Assembly: GCA_028698765.1 (NCBI GenBank)
Contig: JAQVVW010000075.1
Coordinates: forward strand, 1-6,765
Direction of reading: 5' to 3'
From: Methanoculleus sp.
Lineage (GTDB): Archaea; Halobacteriota; Methanomicrobia; Methanomicrobiales; Methanoculleaceae
Length of the DNA stretch: 6,765 nt
Below are positions 1 to 6,107 of the stretch, piece by piece (position 1 is the stretch's first letter; each line of letters begins with the position of its first letter). Position numbers and translations under genes: made by a program. The notes beneath the pieces were generated by a model. The model was not told the origin of the DNA. It did not search any database and saw only the letters and a program-made list of their open reading frames with translations.

Positions 1-950
1 GGCACCGCACCCGGGAGAGGGGCGAGCTGCTTGATTTCAGTGCTAACGTGAATCCATATCCTCCTGAGATCCCCTGGACCCCGGACACCTCGGCGCTGAA
101 AGATTACCCCGACGACCGGTATGTGACGCTCAAAGAGGAAATAGGGAGGACATTCGGTCGCGCTGCCGCAGAGGTCGCCGTCGGCAACGGTTCCGTCGAG
201 TTGATTCGCGCGTTCTGTTCTGCCGTGCTCGGGGCTGGCGATACCGCCTATGTCGAGTCGCCGACGTTTGCCGAGTATGGGATGGCGGTGAGGCTTGCAG
301 GTGCCCGGTGCACGGCGGATGAGAACGGGGCTGCCGTCCGGTTCCTCTGCAACCCGAACAACCCCACCGGAAAACTTCTGGGTCGGGCGGAAGTCCTCCG
401 GCTGCTCGATGGGGTCGCCGGCCGGGGAGCGTACCTCTTCCTCGACGAAGCCTTCATCGAACTCTCCGACCCGGCCCAGAGCGTTGTCGACGTCTCGCAC
501 GAGAACCTCTTTTTGCTGCGTTCCCTCACGAAGAGCTTCGCCGTGCCGGGCATCCGGTTCGGCTATGCCTTCGGCGCGCCCGAGCTCATCGAGAAGGTGG
601 AGACGGTGCGCCTCCCCTGGACGGTGAATGCGTTCGCCGAGTCGTTCGCGATCGAGGCTTTCCGGCACTACGACCTCCTCGAGGAGTCGCGGGAGCGGAT
701 TGCCCGGGAGCGGGCCTGGCTCTGCAGCCGCCTGGACGCTCTCGGTCTCGGGTATGCGCCCCCCTCTGCGAACTATATCCTTATTGAAGTCCCGATCGAG
801 GCGGAGGCCCTCGCTGACCGGCTCCTCTCCCGCGGCATCCTTGTCCGGGACTGCCGGTCGTTCGGGCTCCCCCGTCACATCCGCGTGGCCGTCCGGACCC
901 ACGAGGAGAACAGGCAACTCATCGAGGCGCTCGAAGCATGCTTGCCCTGA
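1..950 (+). CDS. cobD: L-threonine-O-3-phosphate decarboxylase CobD (PLP aminotransferase fold), 5'-truncated by the window edge
   Basis: Predicted cytosolic PLP enzyme that decarboxylates L-threonine phosphate to (R)-1-amino-2-propanol phosphate, the linker of the cobalamin nucleotide loop. The frame is open from base 3 with no stop before the edge, and codons upstream of the GTG at 48 already encode the conserved DFSANVNP start of the CobD/HisC family. The true start therefore lies outside and GTG 48 is internal. 315 residues are visible; family members are usually about 340-365. Fold type I motifs appear in order: GNGSVELI (PLP phosphate loop), CNPNNPTG, FLDEAF (Asp for the pyridine nitrogen), SLTKSF with the Schiff-base Lys at codon 531-533, IRFGY, and a C-terminal IRVAVRT whose Arg should bind substrate carboxylate. 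The closest alternative is histidinol-phosphate aminotransferase (HisC). The overlapping cobY makes CobD the better call. All key residues are present and it ends at TGA 948-950. Confidence 0.85.
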   Translation, partial: HRTRERGELLDFSANVNPYPPEIPWTPDTSALKDYPDDRYVTLKEEIGRTFGRAAAEVAVGNGSVELIRAFCSAVLGAGDTAYVESPTFAEYGMAVRLAGARCTADENGAAVRFLCNPNNPTGKLLGRAEVLRLLDGVAGRGAYLFLDEAFIELSDPAQSVVDVSHENLFLLRSLTKSFAVPGIRFGYAFGAPELIEKVETVRLPWTVNAFAESFAIEAFRHYDLLEESRERIARERAWLCSRLDALGLGYAPPSANYILIEVPIEAEALADRLLSRGILVRDCRSFGLPRHIRVAVRTHEENRQLIEALEACLP

Positions 951-1543
951 TCATGGCCGGGGGGCGGGGCACCCGTCTCCGGATGGGCGAGAAACCCCTG
1001 GTCACCATCTGCGGACGGCCGATGCTCTCCTACGTCACCGACGCCTTCACGGCCGCAGGCCACGAGGTGGTCGTGGTCGCCTCGTACCGGACGCCGTTCA
1101 CCAAGAACTGGTGCCGGGCGCAGGGGGTCGCCCTGTACGAAGCGGAGGGGCTCGGCTACATCGAAGACATCAACGCCGCTGCGGCAGATCTGGAGAGAGA
1201 AGGAACACCCTTCTTCACCTGCGTATCCGACCTCCCCTGTCTTGCGCCCGATATCGTCACCGTCGTCGAGGACGCCTGGCGCCGGACGGGAACGCCGGCA
1301 TGCTCGACGTGGGTGCCCCGCGACCTCTGCGAAGAGCACGGCTGCCGCACCCGGTACACGGAAGCGATCGACGGTGTCCCGGCCTGCCCCGCCGGGGTAA
1401 ACATCCTGACGGCGGGCGGTTCCGGTGCGGCACAGGACGAACTGCAACTTCTCCTGCACGACCGACGGCTTGCCTTCAACGTCAACACCCGCGAGGAACT
1501 GGCGCTGGTGCAGGAGTATCTCTGCCGGAAGCGGAGCGCGTAG
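938..1543 (+). CDS. cobY: GTP:adenosylcobinamide-phosphate guanylyltransferase CobY
   Basis: Predicted archaeal nucleotidyltransferase that transfers GMP from GTP to adenosylcobinamide phosphate, giving AdoCbi-GDP for the cobalamin synthase CobS. It replaces the bacterial bifunctional CobU and has no kinase activity. The 201-residue length is close to methanogen CobY (about 196). The N-terminus LALIMAGGRGTRL...GEKPL (residues 2-21) is the GTP-binding signature of the MobA-like GT-A fold, and ACPAGVNIL lies in the C-terminal half. ATG 938 is chosen because it keeps the full LALIMAGG strand; ATG 953 would cut it. A weak GAGG at 924-927 sits 10 bases upstream. The gene overlaps cobD by 13 bases in another frame, so the two are probably co-transcribed and translationally coupled. 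Both act on the lower-loop part of B12 assembly. A molybdopterin guanylyltransferase (MobA) is the main alternative and is less likely here. Confidence 0.88.
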   Translation: MLALIMAGGRGTRLRMGEKPLVTICGRPMLSYVTDAFTAAGHEVVVVASYRTPFTKNWCRAQGVALYEAEGLGYIEDINAAAADLEREGTPFFTCVSDLPCLAPDIVTVVEDAWRRTGTPACSTWVPRDLCEEHGCRTRYTEAIDGVPACPAGVNILTAGGSGAAQDELQLLLHDRRLAFNVNTREELALVQEYLCRKRSA

Positions 1544-1595
1544 GGCTCCCTGTGGGCGAAGTGGCACATATGGTTTTGAAGTTCCGCTGTAACCG

Positions 1596-1610
1596 GGGAA
1601 ACTGTATTAT
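1596..1610 (+). promoter_or_regulatory. Probable archaeal BRE/TATA promoter of the TIGR00300 gene
   Basis: The 91-base gap after cobY contains a purine-rich GGGGAA stretch (BRE-like) followed by an A/T-rich TGTATTAT at 1603-1610. Its centre lies about 28 bases before the ATG at 1635. No Shine-Dalgarno-like sequence precedes that ATG (the bases just upstream are CCATCCTTATAAC). Together these fit a leaderless or nearly leaderless transcript starting at the ATG, separate from the cob pair. The TATA match is imperfect, so the call is tentative. Confidence 0.45.
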
Positions 1611-1634
1611 CGGACTATCGCCCATCCTTATAAC

Positions 1635-2864
1635 ATGGAACCCTGCCGGGAAATCGAACTGGAAGGCCATATCATCGATTCGGGCGTCATGACCCTGGTG
1701 TTTGACAGGATCATGGATATGGGGGGAGAATTCGAGATCCTCACGTTCAATGTCGGGAAACAGAAGACGGACACGAGTTACGCACGCCTGCGCGTGACGG
1801 CGCCCGACGATCACCTGCTCGACGCCATCCTCTCCGAACTGCACCGGCTCGGCGCACGCGCCCCCGAGATCGGCGACGTCACCCTCGTACCGGCAGAGGG
1901 CGACCGGATCCTGCCGAAGGGGTTCTACTCGACCACCAATCACCCGACATTCGTAAAATACCGGGACGAATGGCTGCCCGTCGAGCGCATCGAGATGGAC
2001 TGCCACATCGTGGTCGATGAGAAGGAGATGCGGGCGATCTGCACCCCGATAGCGAAGATCAAGGCGGGGGATGCGGTCGTCGTCAGCGAGACCGGGGTTC
2101 GCGTGGTCTACCCCGAGCGGCCGAGGAAGGTCAGCACGTTCGAGTTCATGCACGGAACCGTCTCATCCGAGCGGCCGAGCGAGGCGATCATCGCAAAGAT
2201 CGCCCGTGAGATCCTGATATCGAAGAGGAAAGGAGAGAAGATTGCGCTCGTCGGCGGCCCCGCCATCGTTCATACCGGAGCGGCCGACGCCCTCGCAACG
2301 ATGATCCGTGAAGGCTACATCGATGTGCTCTTTGCGGGGAACGCACTCGCCACCCACGATATCGAGGCCAACCTCTTCGGCACGTCGCTCGGGATGAACG
2401 TCAAGACCGGCACGCTCGTCACCGGCGGACACAAGCACCATATCCGCGCCATCAGCGAGATCATGCGGGCGGGCTCCATCAAGAACGCGGTCGACCAGGG
2501 GCTCGTCACCGGCGGGATCATGTATGAATGCGTGAAGCAGGGCATCCCGTTCATCCTCGCCGGCTCCATCCGGGACGACGGCCCGCTCCCCGACACGATC
2601 ACGGACGTCGTCGAGGCGCAGGACACCATGCGCCGCCACATCCACGACCTCGGGATGGTGGTGATGGTGGGAACGCTCCTCCACTCGATCGCCGTCGGGA
2701 ACTGCCTCCCCTCGTACGTCAAGACCGTCTGCGTCGACATCAACCCCGCATCGGTGACGAAACTGATGGATAGGGGCACGACGCAGGCGATCGGCGTCGT
2801 GAGCGATGCGGGGACGTTCCTCCCGCTGCTCTGTAAGCAGCTGGAGGAACAGGAGAAGTGCTAG
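1635..2864 (+). CDS. TIGR00300/LOR-SDH family protein, probable archaeal ornithine cyclodeaminase
   Basis: 409 residues, full length for the archaeal family. Residues 4-90 match the LOR/SDH conserved region (GHIIDSG...GGEFEIL...VGKQKTDTSYARL). A linker with STTNHPTFV and MDCHIVV (about 99-127) follows, then a C-terminal nucleotide-binding half with VGGPAIVHTGA (about 205-216), LFAGNALATHDIEANLFGTSLG (about 231-252) and TGGHKHH. The family has long been listed as conserved hypothetical. Relatives (methanococcal proteins and the C-terminal part of cyanobacterial AgrE/ArgZ) have been linked to ornithine cyclodeamination, which converts L-ornithine to L-proline and ammonia with bound NAD. Activity here is inferred from family only; a lysine-oxoglutarate reductase-like role is the older alternative. 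The ATG start at 1635 matches the family N-terminus. The gene is separated from cobY by 91 bases and converges on raSEA, sharing the CTAG at 2861-2864 that supplies both stops. Confidence 0.8.
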   Translation: MEPCREIELEGHIIDSGVMTLVFDRIMDMGGEFEILTFNVGKQKTDTSYARLRVTAPDDHLLDAILSELHRLGARAPEIGDVTLVPAEGDRILPKGFYSTTNHPTFVKYRDEWLPVERIEMDCHIVVDEKEMRAICTPIAKIKAGDAVVVSETGVRVVYPERPRKVSTFEFMHGTVSSERPSEAIIAKIAREILISKRKGEKIALVGGPAIVHTGAADALATMIREGYIDVLFAGNALATHDIEANLFGTSLGMNVKTGTLVTGGHKHHIRAISEIMRAGSIKNAVDQGLVTGGIMYECVKQGIPFILAGSIRDDGPLPDTITDVVEAQDTMRRHIHDLGMVVMVGTLLHSIAVGNCLPSYVKTVCVDINPASVTKLMDRGTTQAIGVVSDAGTFLPLLCKQLEEQEKC

Positions 2865-3847
2865 CGGGTGAGCGGCATACAGAACGGCTCTTCCTGATCG
2901 AGCACGAACTCCCATTCTTCTTTGCACCCGCACTCCGTCTCGGCAAGGGCGCGCAGGAGTTCGACGTCGCCGGAGAGCGAGTAGTCGGCGATCCCTTTCA
3001 CGATCGGGCTGTCGCAGCCGCCGCAGTTGTGCGGCCCCCGCATCTGCCCGCCGCCGACGGGGTCGCAGAGGATATGCACCGGGGAGGCGATCAGCACGTC
3101 GAGGACGCTCCAGAGGTACGGCGGGCGGTATGCGTGCTGCTTCCAGAGGTGTTCGACCTCGGTCCTGCTCTGGACGGTGCAGAGGTTCATGGAGATGCTG
3201 TCCGCAACGGGGGCGACGTCCCTGATCGAGCGTATCATGTCTTCGCGTGCCTCGCGTTCGGTCAGGAACGGCGGTTTCATCATCAGGTAGGCCTTCATGC
3301 CCGCGCCGGCGGCGTGGGCGGCCTCTGCGGCGCGGAGGAAGTCGGCATACGAGAACCCCTTGTCGATGCTCCTCTCCCGGATGAGATCGTTCGTGGTCTC
3401 GAGGCCCACGGCGACATGGAGCGGTTTATCCCAGTCACCGGTATCGATCCCTTCCCGGAACTCGCGGACTGCGTCGGCCTCGACGTACTCGGGCCGTGTC
3501 TCGGCAATCACGGCCTTGCCGCGGAACGCCTCCGCGACTGCGCGCCGGACGGCGGGGGGAACCTCGCCGGGGTCGAAGAAACTCCCCGACGTGAAGATCT
3601 TGAGCACCTGGTAATCCTCGTCGCGAAAGTTCTCTTTCACCCAGCGGACCTGGCGGATCATCCGTTCGGCGAGTTCGTCCCCCGGGAGGTCGGGATAGCG
3701 CTCGTGCCGGTAGCCGCACATCCGGCACCGGTTCCAGGAGCACCCGCCGCTTCGAAAGATAACCGTCAGCGTATCGAGGATCCGCCCATCAAAGCGGTCT
3801 TTCCCCCGCCAGGACGCCAGCGGCTTCTCGGTTAATTTGGATACCAT
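2861..3847 (-). CDS. raSEA: Archaeosine biosynthesis radical SAM protein RaSEA (TIGR01210-like)
   Basis: 328-residue predicted radical SAM enzyme. In archaea RaSEA acts with ArcS: ArcS puts lysine on preQ0 at position 15 of tRNA, and RaSEA cleaves the lysine adduct to leave the archaeosine formamidine. The cluster motif is near the N-terminus at Cys36, Cys41 and Cys44 in GGCSWNRCRMCGY, a CX4CX2C spacing rather than the common CX3CX2C. The TIM-barrel part follows with ETRPEYV, VAVGLETTND and KAYLMMKPPF. The C-terminus has CDPVGGGQMRGPHNCGGCD and further cysteines (Cys275, Cys278, Cys306, Cys308), which could bind a second metal or cluster. The ATG at 3847 has a GAGGT element only 3 bases upstream. 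The stop at 2861-2863 overlaps the convergent neighbour's stop. Alternative: another Elp3-like radical SAM protein. arcS is not in this window. Confidence 0.8.
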   Translation of the reverse strand: MVSKLTEKPLASWRGKDRFDGRILDTLTVIFRSGGCSWNRCRMCGYRHERYPDLPGDELAERMIRQVRWVKENFRDEDYQVLKIFTSGSFFDPGEVPPAVRRAVAEAFRGKAVIAETRPEYVEADAVREFREGIDTGDWDKPLHVAVGLETTNDLIRERSIDKGFSYADFLRAAEAAHAAGAGMKAYLMMKPPFLTEREAREDMIRSIRDVAPVADSISMNLCTVQSRTEVEHLWKQHAYRPPYLWSVLDVLIASPVHILCDPVGGGQMRGPHNCGGCDSPIVKGIADYSLSGDVELLRALAETECGCKEEWEFVLDQEEPFCMPLTR

Positions 3848-3883
3848 TATACCTCATATTCGAGGATGTTATGATATGAAAAG
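3832..3883. promoter_or_regulatory. Compact divergent promoter region between raSEA and the surface-protein gene
   Basis: The start codons of the two divergent genes (raSEA ATG at 3847 reading left, surface protein ATG at 3876 reading right) are 28 bases apart. On the + strand, TTAATTT at 3832-3838 or CATTATACC at 3845-3853 could be the TATA element, and GAGG at 3862-3865 is a suitable ribosome-binding site 10 bases before ATG 3876. On the minus strand, A/T-rich TTTTCATATCAT (3872-3883) could drive raSEA, with GAGGT at 3851-3855. Each TATA candidate lies within the first codons of the opposite gene. Which box is used cannot be decided from sequence alone. Confidence 0.45.
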
Positions 3884-4961
3884 GATCGCATGGCTGACGA
3901 TCGTCGCCGCGATGATGCTCGTCGGTACGGCATCGGCCGCATACGTATCAATCAGCGCCCCACAGACGGTATACGTCGGTGAGACGCTCGTCGTCACGGG
4001 AACCTCGATCACCGGGGGCCTCCCCAACCCCACGCTCAAACCCGGATTCAGCACGGAGGTTATCTTCTATGCTCTCAAGCCCGGAAAGAGCGAGGTGGGC
4101 AGGGTGAAGATCGTTGTCCAGGAGGACGGGACATTCTCCGCGAGGTTCGATACCGACGGTCTGAAGGCGGGGACGTACTCGATCGAGATCATCGATCCCA
4201 CGCTCTCCACCTTCGGGGGAAGTTCGACGACCCAGCGGATAACCACCCTGGTCGACCGGTCGGGGTCGCTCAAGATACACTCGCCGCTCAACCAGGACTT
4301 CGACGACACTCTCGATCTCCGGGGTGCAATCGGCGATCTCGGTAGCGCAGGCGTGCAGGTCCGGGTCGAACGAGACGGCTTTGTCGTTTACGGGCCTCAG
4401 TATGTAGCGACCAATAAGGAGGGGGCGTTCTCCGTTGAGGTGCCCATCTCCGAAGGAGGCTCGTACGAGGTCTCCTTCTCCGACACCAAAGGCTACATCG
4501 GCAGCGCCGTATTCGTGGTAGCCGGGACGCCCGGTCCGACGCCGACGCAGGCGATGATATCGGCCAGTGCCCCCGCCACACGATCTGCCCCGGCGTACTT
4601 TGAGGTCGACACCCGGAGCGGCACGGTGACGATCGCAACCTCGGTCGGTATCAACTGGGTGGTCGAGTACATCGACGAGGATGACAACCACCGCAAAGTG
4701 GACGAGAAGGGCGTGCTCGATCCCGAGACCGCAGAGATTGCCGCACGGGGAGGCCCGGTCTACCTCAAGGTCTACCCTAAGAGTTACACCGACAGCGGCA
4801 CGGTGCAGGTCTCGGCCTCGAACGCCGACTCGGTCAGGGTGAGCCAGACCGCACCCGGTCTCTTCGGGGACGCGACTTCCACCCCTGCACAGGCCGTGCC
4901 GCTCCCTGCTGCTCTCGCACTCCTCGCGCTTCTTGCCGTTGTCTTCGCGCGCAGGGGATGA
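3876..4961 (+). CDS. Secreted, C-terminally anchored surface protein with beta-rich domains, function unknown
   Basis: 361 residues, not recognised as a named family. A Sec signal peptide is clear: KR at residues 2-3, a hydrophobic core, and an ASA-A cleavage site after about residue 21. The exported part resembles stacked beta-sandwich domains: about 22-125 (SISAPQTVYVGETLVVTGTS, with GTFSARF and AGTYSIEI), about 127-216 (LKIHSPLNQDF, GAFSVEV, GSYEVSF), a Pro/Thr linker GTPGPTPTQ at 217-225, and a third domain about 231-333. The C-terminus AVPLPAALALLALLAVVFARRG (340-361) is a transmembrane helix followed by Arg-Arg. Its shape resembles archaeal sorting/anchor tails but lacks the PGF motif of archaeosortase A targets. 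ATG 3876 is chosen over the TTG at 3837 because it begins exactly at the signal peptide and has a GAGG site; the upstream codons overlap raSEA. It is probably a cell-envelope or S-layer-associated protein. Confidence 0.75.
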   Translation: MKRIAWLTIVAAMMLVGTASAAYVSISAPQTVYVGETLVVTGTSITGGLPNPTLKPGFSTEVIFYALKPGKSEVGRVKIVVQEDGTFSARFDTDGLKAGTYSIEIIDPTLSTFGGSSTTQRITTLVDRSGSLKIHSPLNQDFDDTLDLRGAIGDLGSAGVQVRVERDGFVVYGPQYVATNKEGAFSVEVPISEGGSYEVSFSDTKGYIGSAVFVVAGTPGPTPTQAMISASAPATRSAPAYFEVDTRSGTVTIATSVGINWVVEYIDEDDNHRKVDEKGVLDPETAEIAARGGPVYLKVYPKSYTDSGTVQVSASNADSVRVSQTAPGLFGDATSTPAQAVPLPAALALLALLAVVFARRG

Positions 4962-4967
4962 ACAACC

Positions 4968-4975
4968 TTTTTTAT
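4968..4975 (+). promoter_or_regulatory. TATA box of the tRNA-Ser gene, also a T-run behind the surface-protein gene
   Basis: TTTTTTAT is centred about 29 bases before the first base of the tRNA, the expected place for an archaeal TATA box when transcription starts at or near the mature 5' end. The AACAAC just upstream could serve as BRE. The six Ts at 4968-4973 also begin only 6 bases after the surface-protein stop (4959-4961) and could end that transcript, since archaeal RNA polymerase terminates on T-runs. One short element may therefore do both jobs. Confidence 0.6.
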
Positions 4976-5000
4976 CCAGGGGCCCAACAGATAACGGCGA

Positions 5001-5085
5001 GCCGGGATAGTCTAGTCCGGGAAGGCGGTGGCCTTGAAAGCCACTGGTGCCTGGCACCTCGGGAGTTCAAATCTCCCTCCCGGCG
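5001..5085 (+). tRNA. tRNA-Ser (anticodon UGA)
   Basis: The full class II cloverleaf can be drawn. The acceptor stem pairs 5001-5007 (GCCGGGA) with 5078-5084 (TCCCGGC), with discriminator G at 5085. The D arm pairs 5010-5013 with 5023-5026. The anticodon stem pairs 5028-5032 (GTGGC) with 5040-5044 (GCCAC). The 7-base loop CTTGAAA places anticodon TGA at 5035-5037, reading UCA serine codons. The long variable arm pairs 5046-5050 (GGTGC) with 5054-5058 (GCACC), as expected for serine. The T arm is GGGAG-TTCAAAT-CTCCC at 5061-5077. CCA is not encoded (TCAT follows). G15 (5015) and C48 (5060) form the Levitt pair; G15 is the archaeosine site in archaeal tRNAs. No intron is seen. Confidence 0.97.
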
Positions 5086-5109
5086 TCATTAGTTTAGTGC
5101 AGATCTCCA

Positions 5110-5114
5110 TTTTT
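5110..5114 (+). terminator. T-run terminator of tRNA-Ser
   Basis: Five Ts lie 25 bases after the tRNA end, in an otherwise mixed sequence. Archaeal tRNA transcripts usually end at such T-stretches before 3' processing. The minus-strand flavoprotein gene ends at 5156, about 40 bases further on, so this run lies between the two convergent units. Confidence 0.5.
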
Positions 5115-5155
5115 GCGGCGTAACATACGGAGCGCAGGCTCTCTCGCCGGTCGTC

Positions 5156-5830
5156 TCACTCCTCTCCGATCCAGCCCTCACGCACCCACCGCTCGTACCC
5201 ATCCGGCCGCCAGTCCCGGTTCGCCCGCACAACCCCGGCGAAGTGCTTCCGGTTCTCCGCCATCTTCGCCTCCTGATCGGGATAGCGCGGCCGATTCCTG
5301 ACGGCGAGGACGAGCCGCTCCCCGAGTTCGCGCGCCGCCGGTTCTGCCCGGTCGAGCGCCTCCGTGTCGCTGCCGAGCGCGGCGCTCAGCCCCCCGACCG
5401 TCGTCACCCCGAGATAGTTGAGCACGTGGTTCAGGTAGCCCGTGACCGCATCACCTCCCGAGACCCCGGTGGTCGCGACGCTGCAGCCGTATCTCCCGGC
5501 GAGGTTCTGGTAGTGCATGGCGTCTGCCAATCGGTCGATGAAGACCTTCATCTGCCCGCTGACGTTGTCGACGTAGACCGGCGAGGCAAAGATCAGCCCA
5601 TCGGCATCCCGCATCCGGTCGTACGCGGCGGAGAAGTCGTCGGCAAAGACGCATGCACCGTCCAGGCTGCAGCTCTCGCAGGCGGTGCAGGGGGTGACCT
5701 CCAGATCGGCGAGTTCGATGAGGTCGACCACGGCACCGGCCTCTTCTGCCCCGGCAAGCACGAAATTGACAAGTTTTCTTGTCCTGCTCCGCATCCCCCG
5801 CGGGCTACCCACAACTGCAGTTATCTTCAC
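5156..5830 (-). CDS. Iron-sulfur flavoprotein (Isf), flavodoxin-fold NAD(P)H-type FMN reductase family
   Basis: 224 residues from the chosen GTG at 5830. The frame stays open to an ATG at 5983, but those 51 codons read as Pro/His-rich filler before the flavodoxin strand KITAVVGSPRG, and a promoter plus ribosome-binding site lie just before the GTG. GSPRGMRSRT (residues 8-17) is the FMN phosphate loop. Cys48, Cys51, Cys54 and Cys60 form CX2CX2CX5C, the compact motif that holds a [4Fe-4S] cluster in Methanosarcina thermophila Isf, at almost the same positions. LIFASPVYVDNVSGQMKVFIDRL (79-101) is the conserved flavin-binding segment. The well-studied homologue is a dimer that accepts electrons from ferredoxin and can reduce O2 and H2O2 to water, so a role in oxidative-stress defence is plausible here by family inference. 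A C-terminal tail (about 190-224, with RDWRPDGYERW) extends beyond the shortest Isf proteins. Confidence 0.86.
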   Translation of the reverse strand: MKITAVVGSPRGMRSRTRKLVNFVLAGAEEAGAVVDLIELADLEVTPCTACESCSLDGACVFADDFSAAYDRMRDADGLIFASPVYVDNVSGQMKVFIDRLADAMHYQNLAGRYGCSVATTGVSGGDAVTGYLNHVLNYLGVTTVGGLSAALGSDTEALDRAEPAARELGERLVLAVRNRPRYPDQEAKMAENRKHFAGVVRANRDWRPDGYERWVREGWIGEE

Positions 5831-5837
5831 TCTTCCG

Positions 5838-5880
5838 TCACATCCAGGATGATGCGTTGGCTCCGGTGCGGGAAAAATGT
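5838..5880 (-). promoter_or_regulatory. Promoter and ribosome-binding site of the iron-sulfur flavoprotein gene
   Basis: Read on the minus strand, ACATTTTT at 5880-5873 is a TATA-like element about 27 bases before a likely transcription start near 5849. GGATGTGA at 5845-5838 differs by one base from the archaeal Shine-Dalgarno GGAGGTGA and ends 7 bases before the GTG at 5830. This spacing supports the GTG start and a short leader of about 20 bases. It also means the hairpin-rich DNA further upstream lies outside the transcript. Confidence 0.5.
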
Positions 5881-6000
5881 GCGGAACGGGGGGGCGGCGC
5901 TCGCCGCGAGACGGTGCGCGAAGATACGGGAGATGGTTGGTGATTAGCATATCCATACACGGATTTCCGTTGGCTATCGCCACTGGGGGAGGCGGCTCGC

Positions 6001-6026
6001 GGGGAGGGGGGATGCTCCCCCTCCCC
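6001..6026. repeat. Perfect 10-bp inverted repeat, 6-base loop
   Basis: GGGGAGGGGG at 6001-6010 is exactly complementary to CCCCCTCCCC at 6017-6026, around the loop GATGCT. No T-run follows on the + strand, so it is not a standard terminator. It can fold on either strand as DNA or RNA. Confidence 0.85.
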
Positions 6027-6084
6027 TGTCTCCACTCCTAAGCTGATGTCTACAACCCCCACCCCACCCGGCCTTCGGCCTCCT

Positions 6085-6107
6085 CCCCCGCCCCAAGGGG
6101 GCGGGGG
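6085..6107. repeat. Perfect 10-bp G/C inverted repeat, 3-base loop
   Basis: CCCCCGCCCC at 6085-6094 pairs perfectly with GGGGCGGGGG at 6098-6107 around the loop AAG. The left arm is also complementary, through CCTCCCCC at 6082-6089, to GGGGGAGG at 5985-5992, so two folds could compete. No T-run lies on either side. Confidence 0.85.

Noticed and set aside
2858..3835. 325-codon open frame on the + strand opposite raSEA
   Set aside because: It is the antisense shadow of a well-supported radical SAM gene in high-GC DNA. Its translation has no recognisable motif and is rich in Ala/Gly/Arg/Pro filler.
3837..3875. Upstream TTG start for the surface protein
   Set aside because: It would add 13 residues before a clean signal peptide and overlap the raSEA start, whereas ATG 3876 has a GAGG site at proper spacing.
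3948..5057. 369-codon open frame on the minus strand across the surface protein and tRNA
   Set aside because: It runs through a complete tRNA gene and opposite a gene with a clear signal peptide and anchor, so it is a high-GC shadow frame.
5831..5983. N-terminal extension of the iron-sulfur flavoprotein to ATG 5983
   Set aside because: The extra 51 codons do not look like protein of this family, and a TATA element and near-consensus ribosome-binding site lie just before the GTG at 5830.
6001..6107. Paired G/C hairpins as bacterial-type rho-independent terminators
   Set aside because: No T-run follows either stem on either strand, and the PPOX gene already has a T-run terminator right after its stop.
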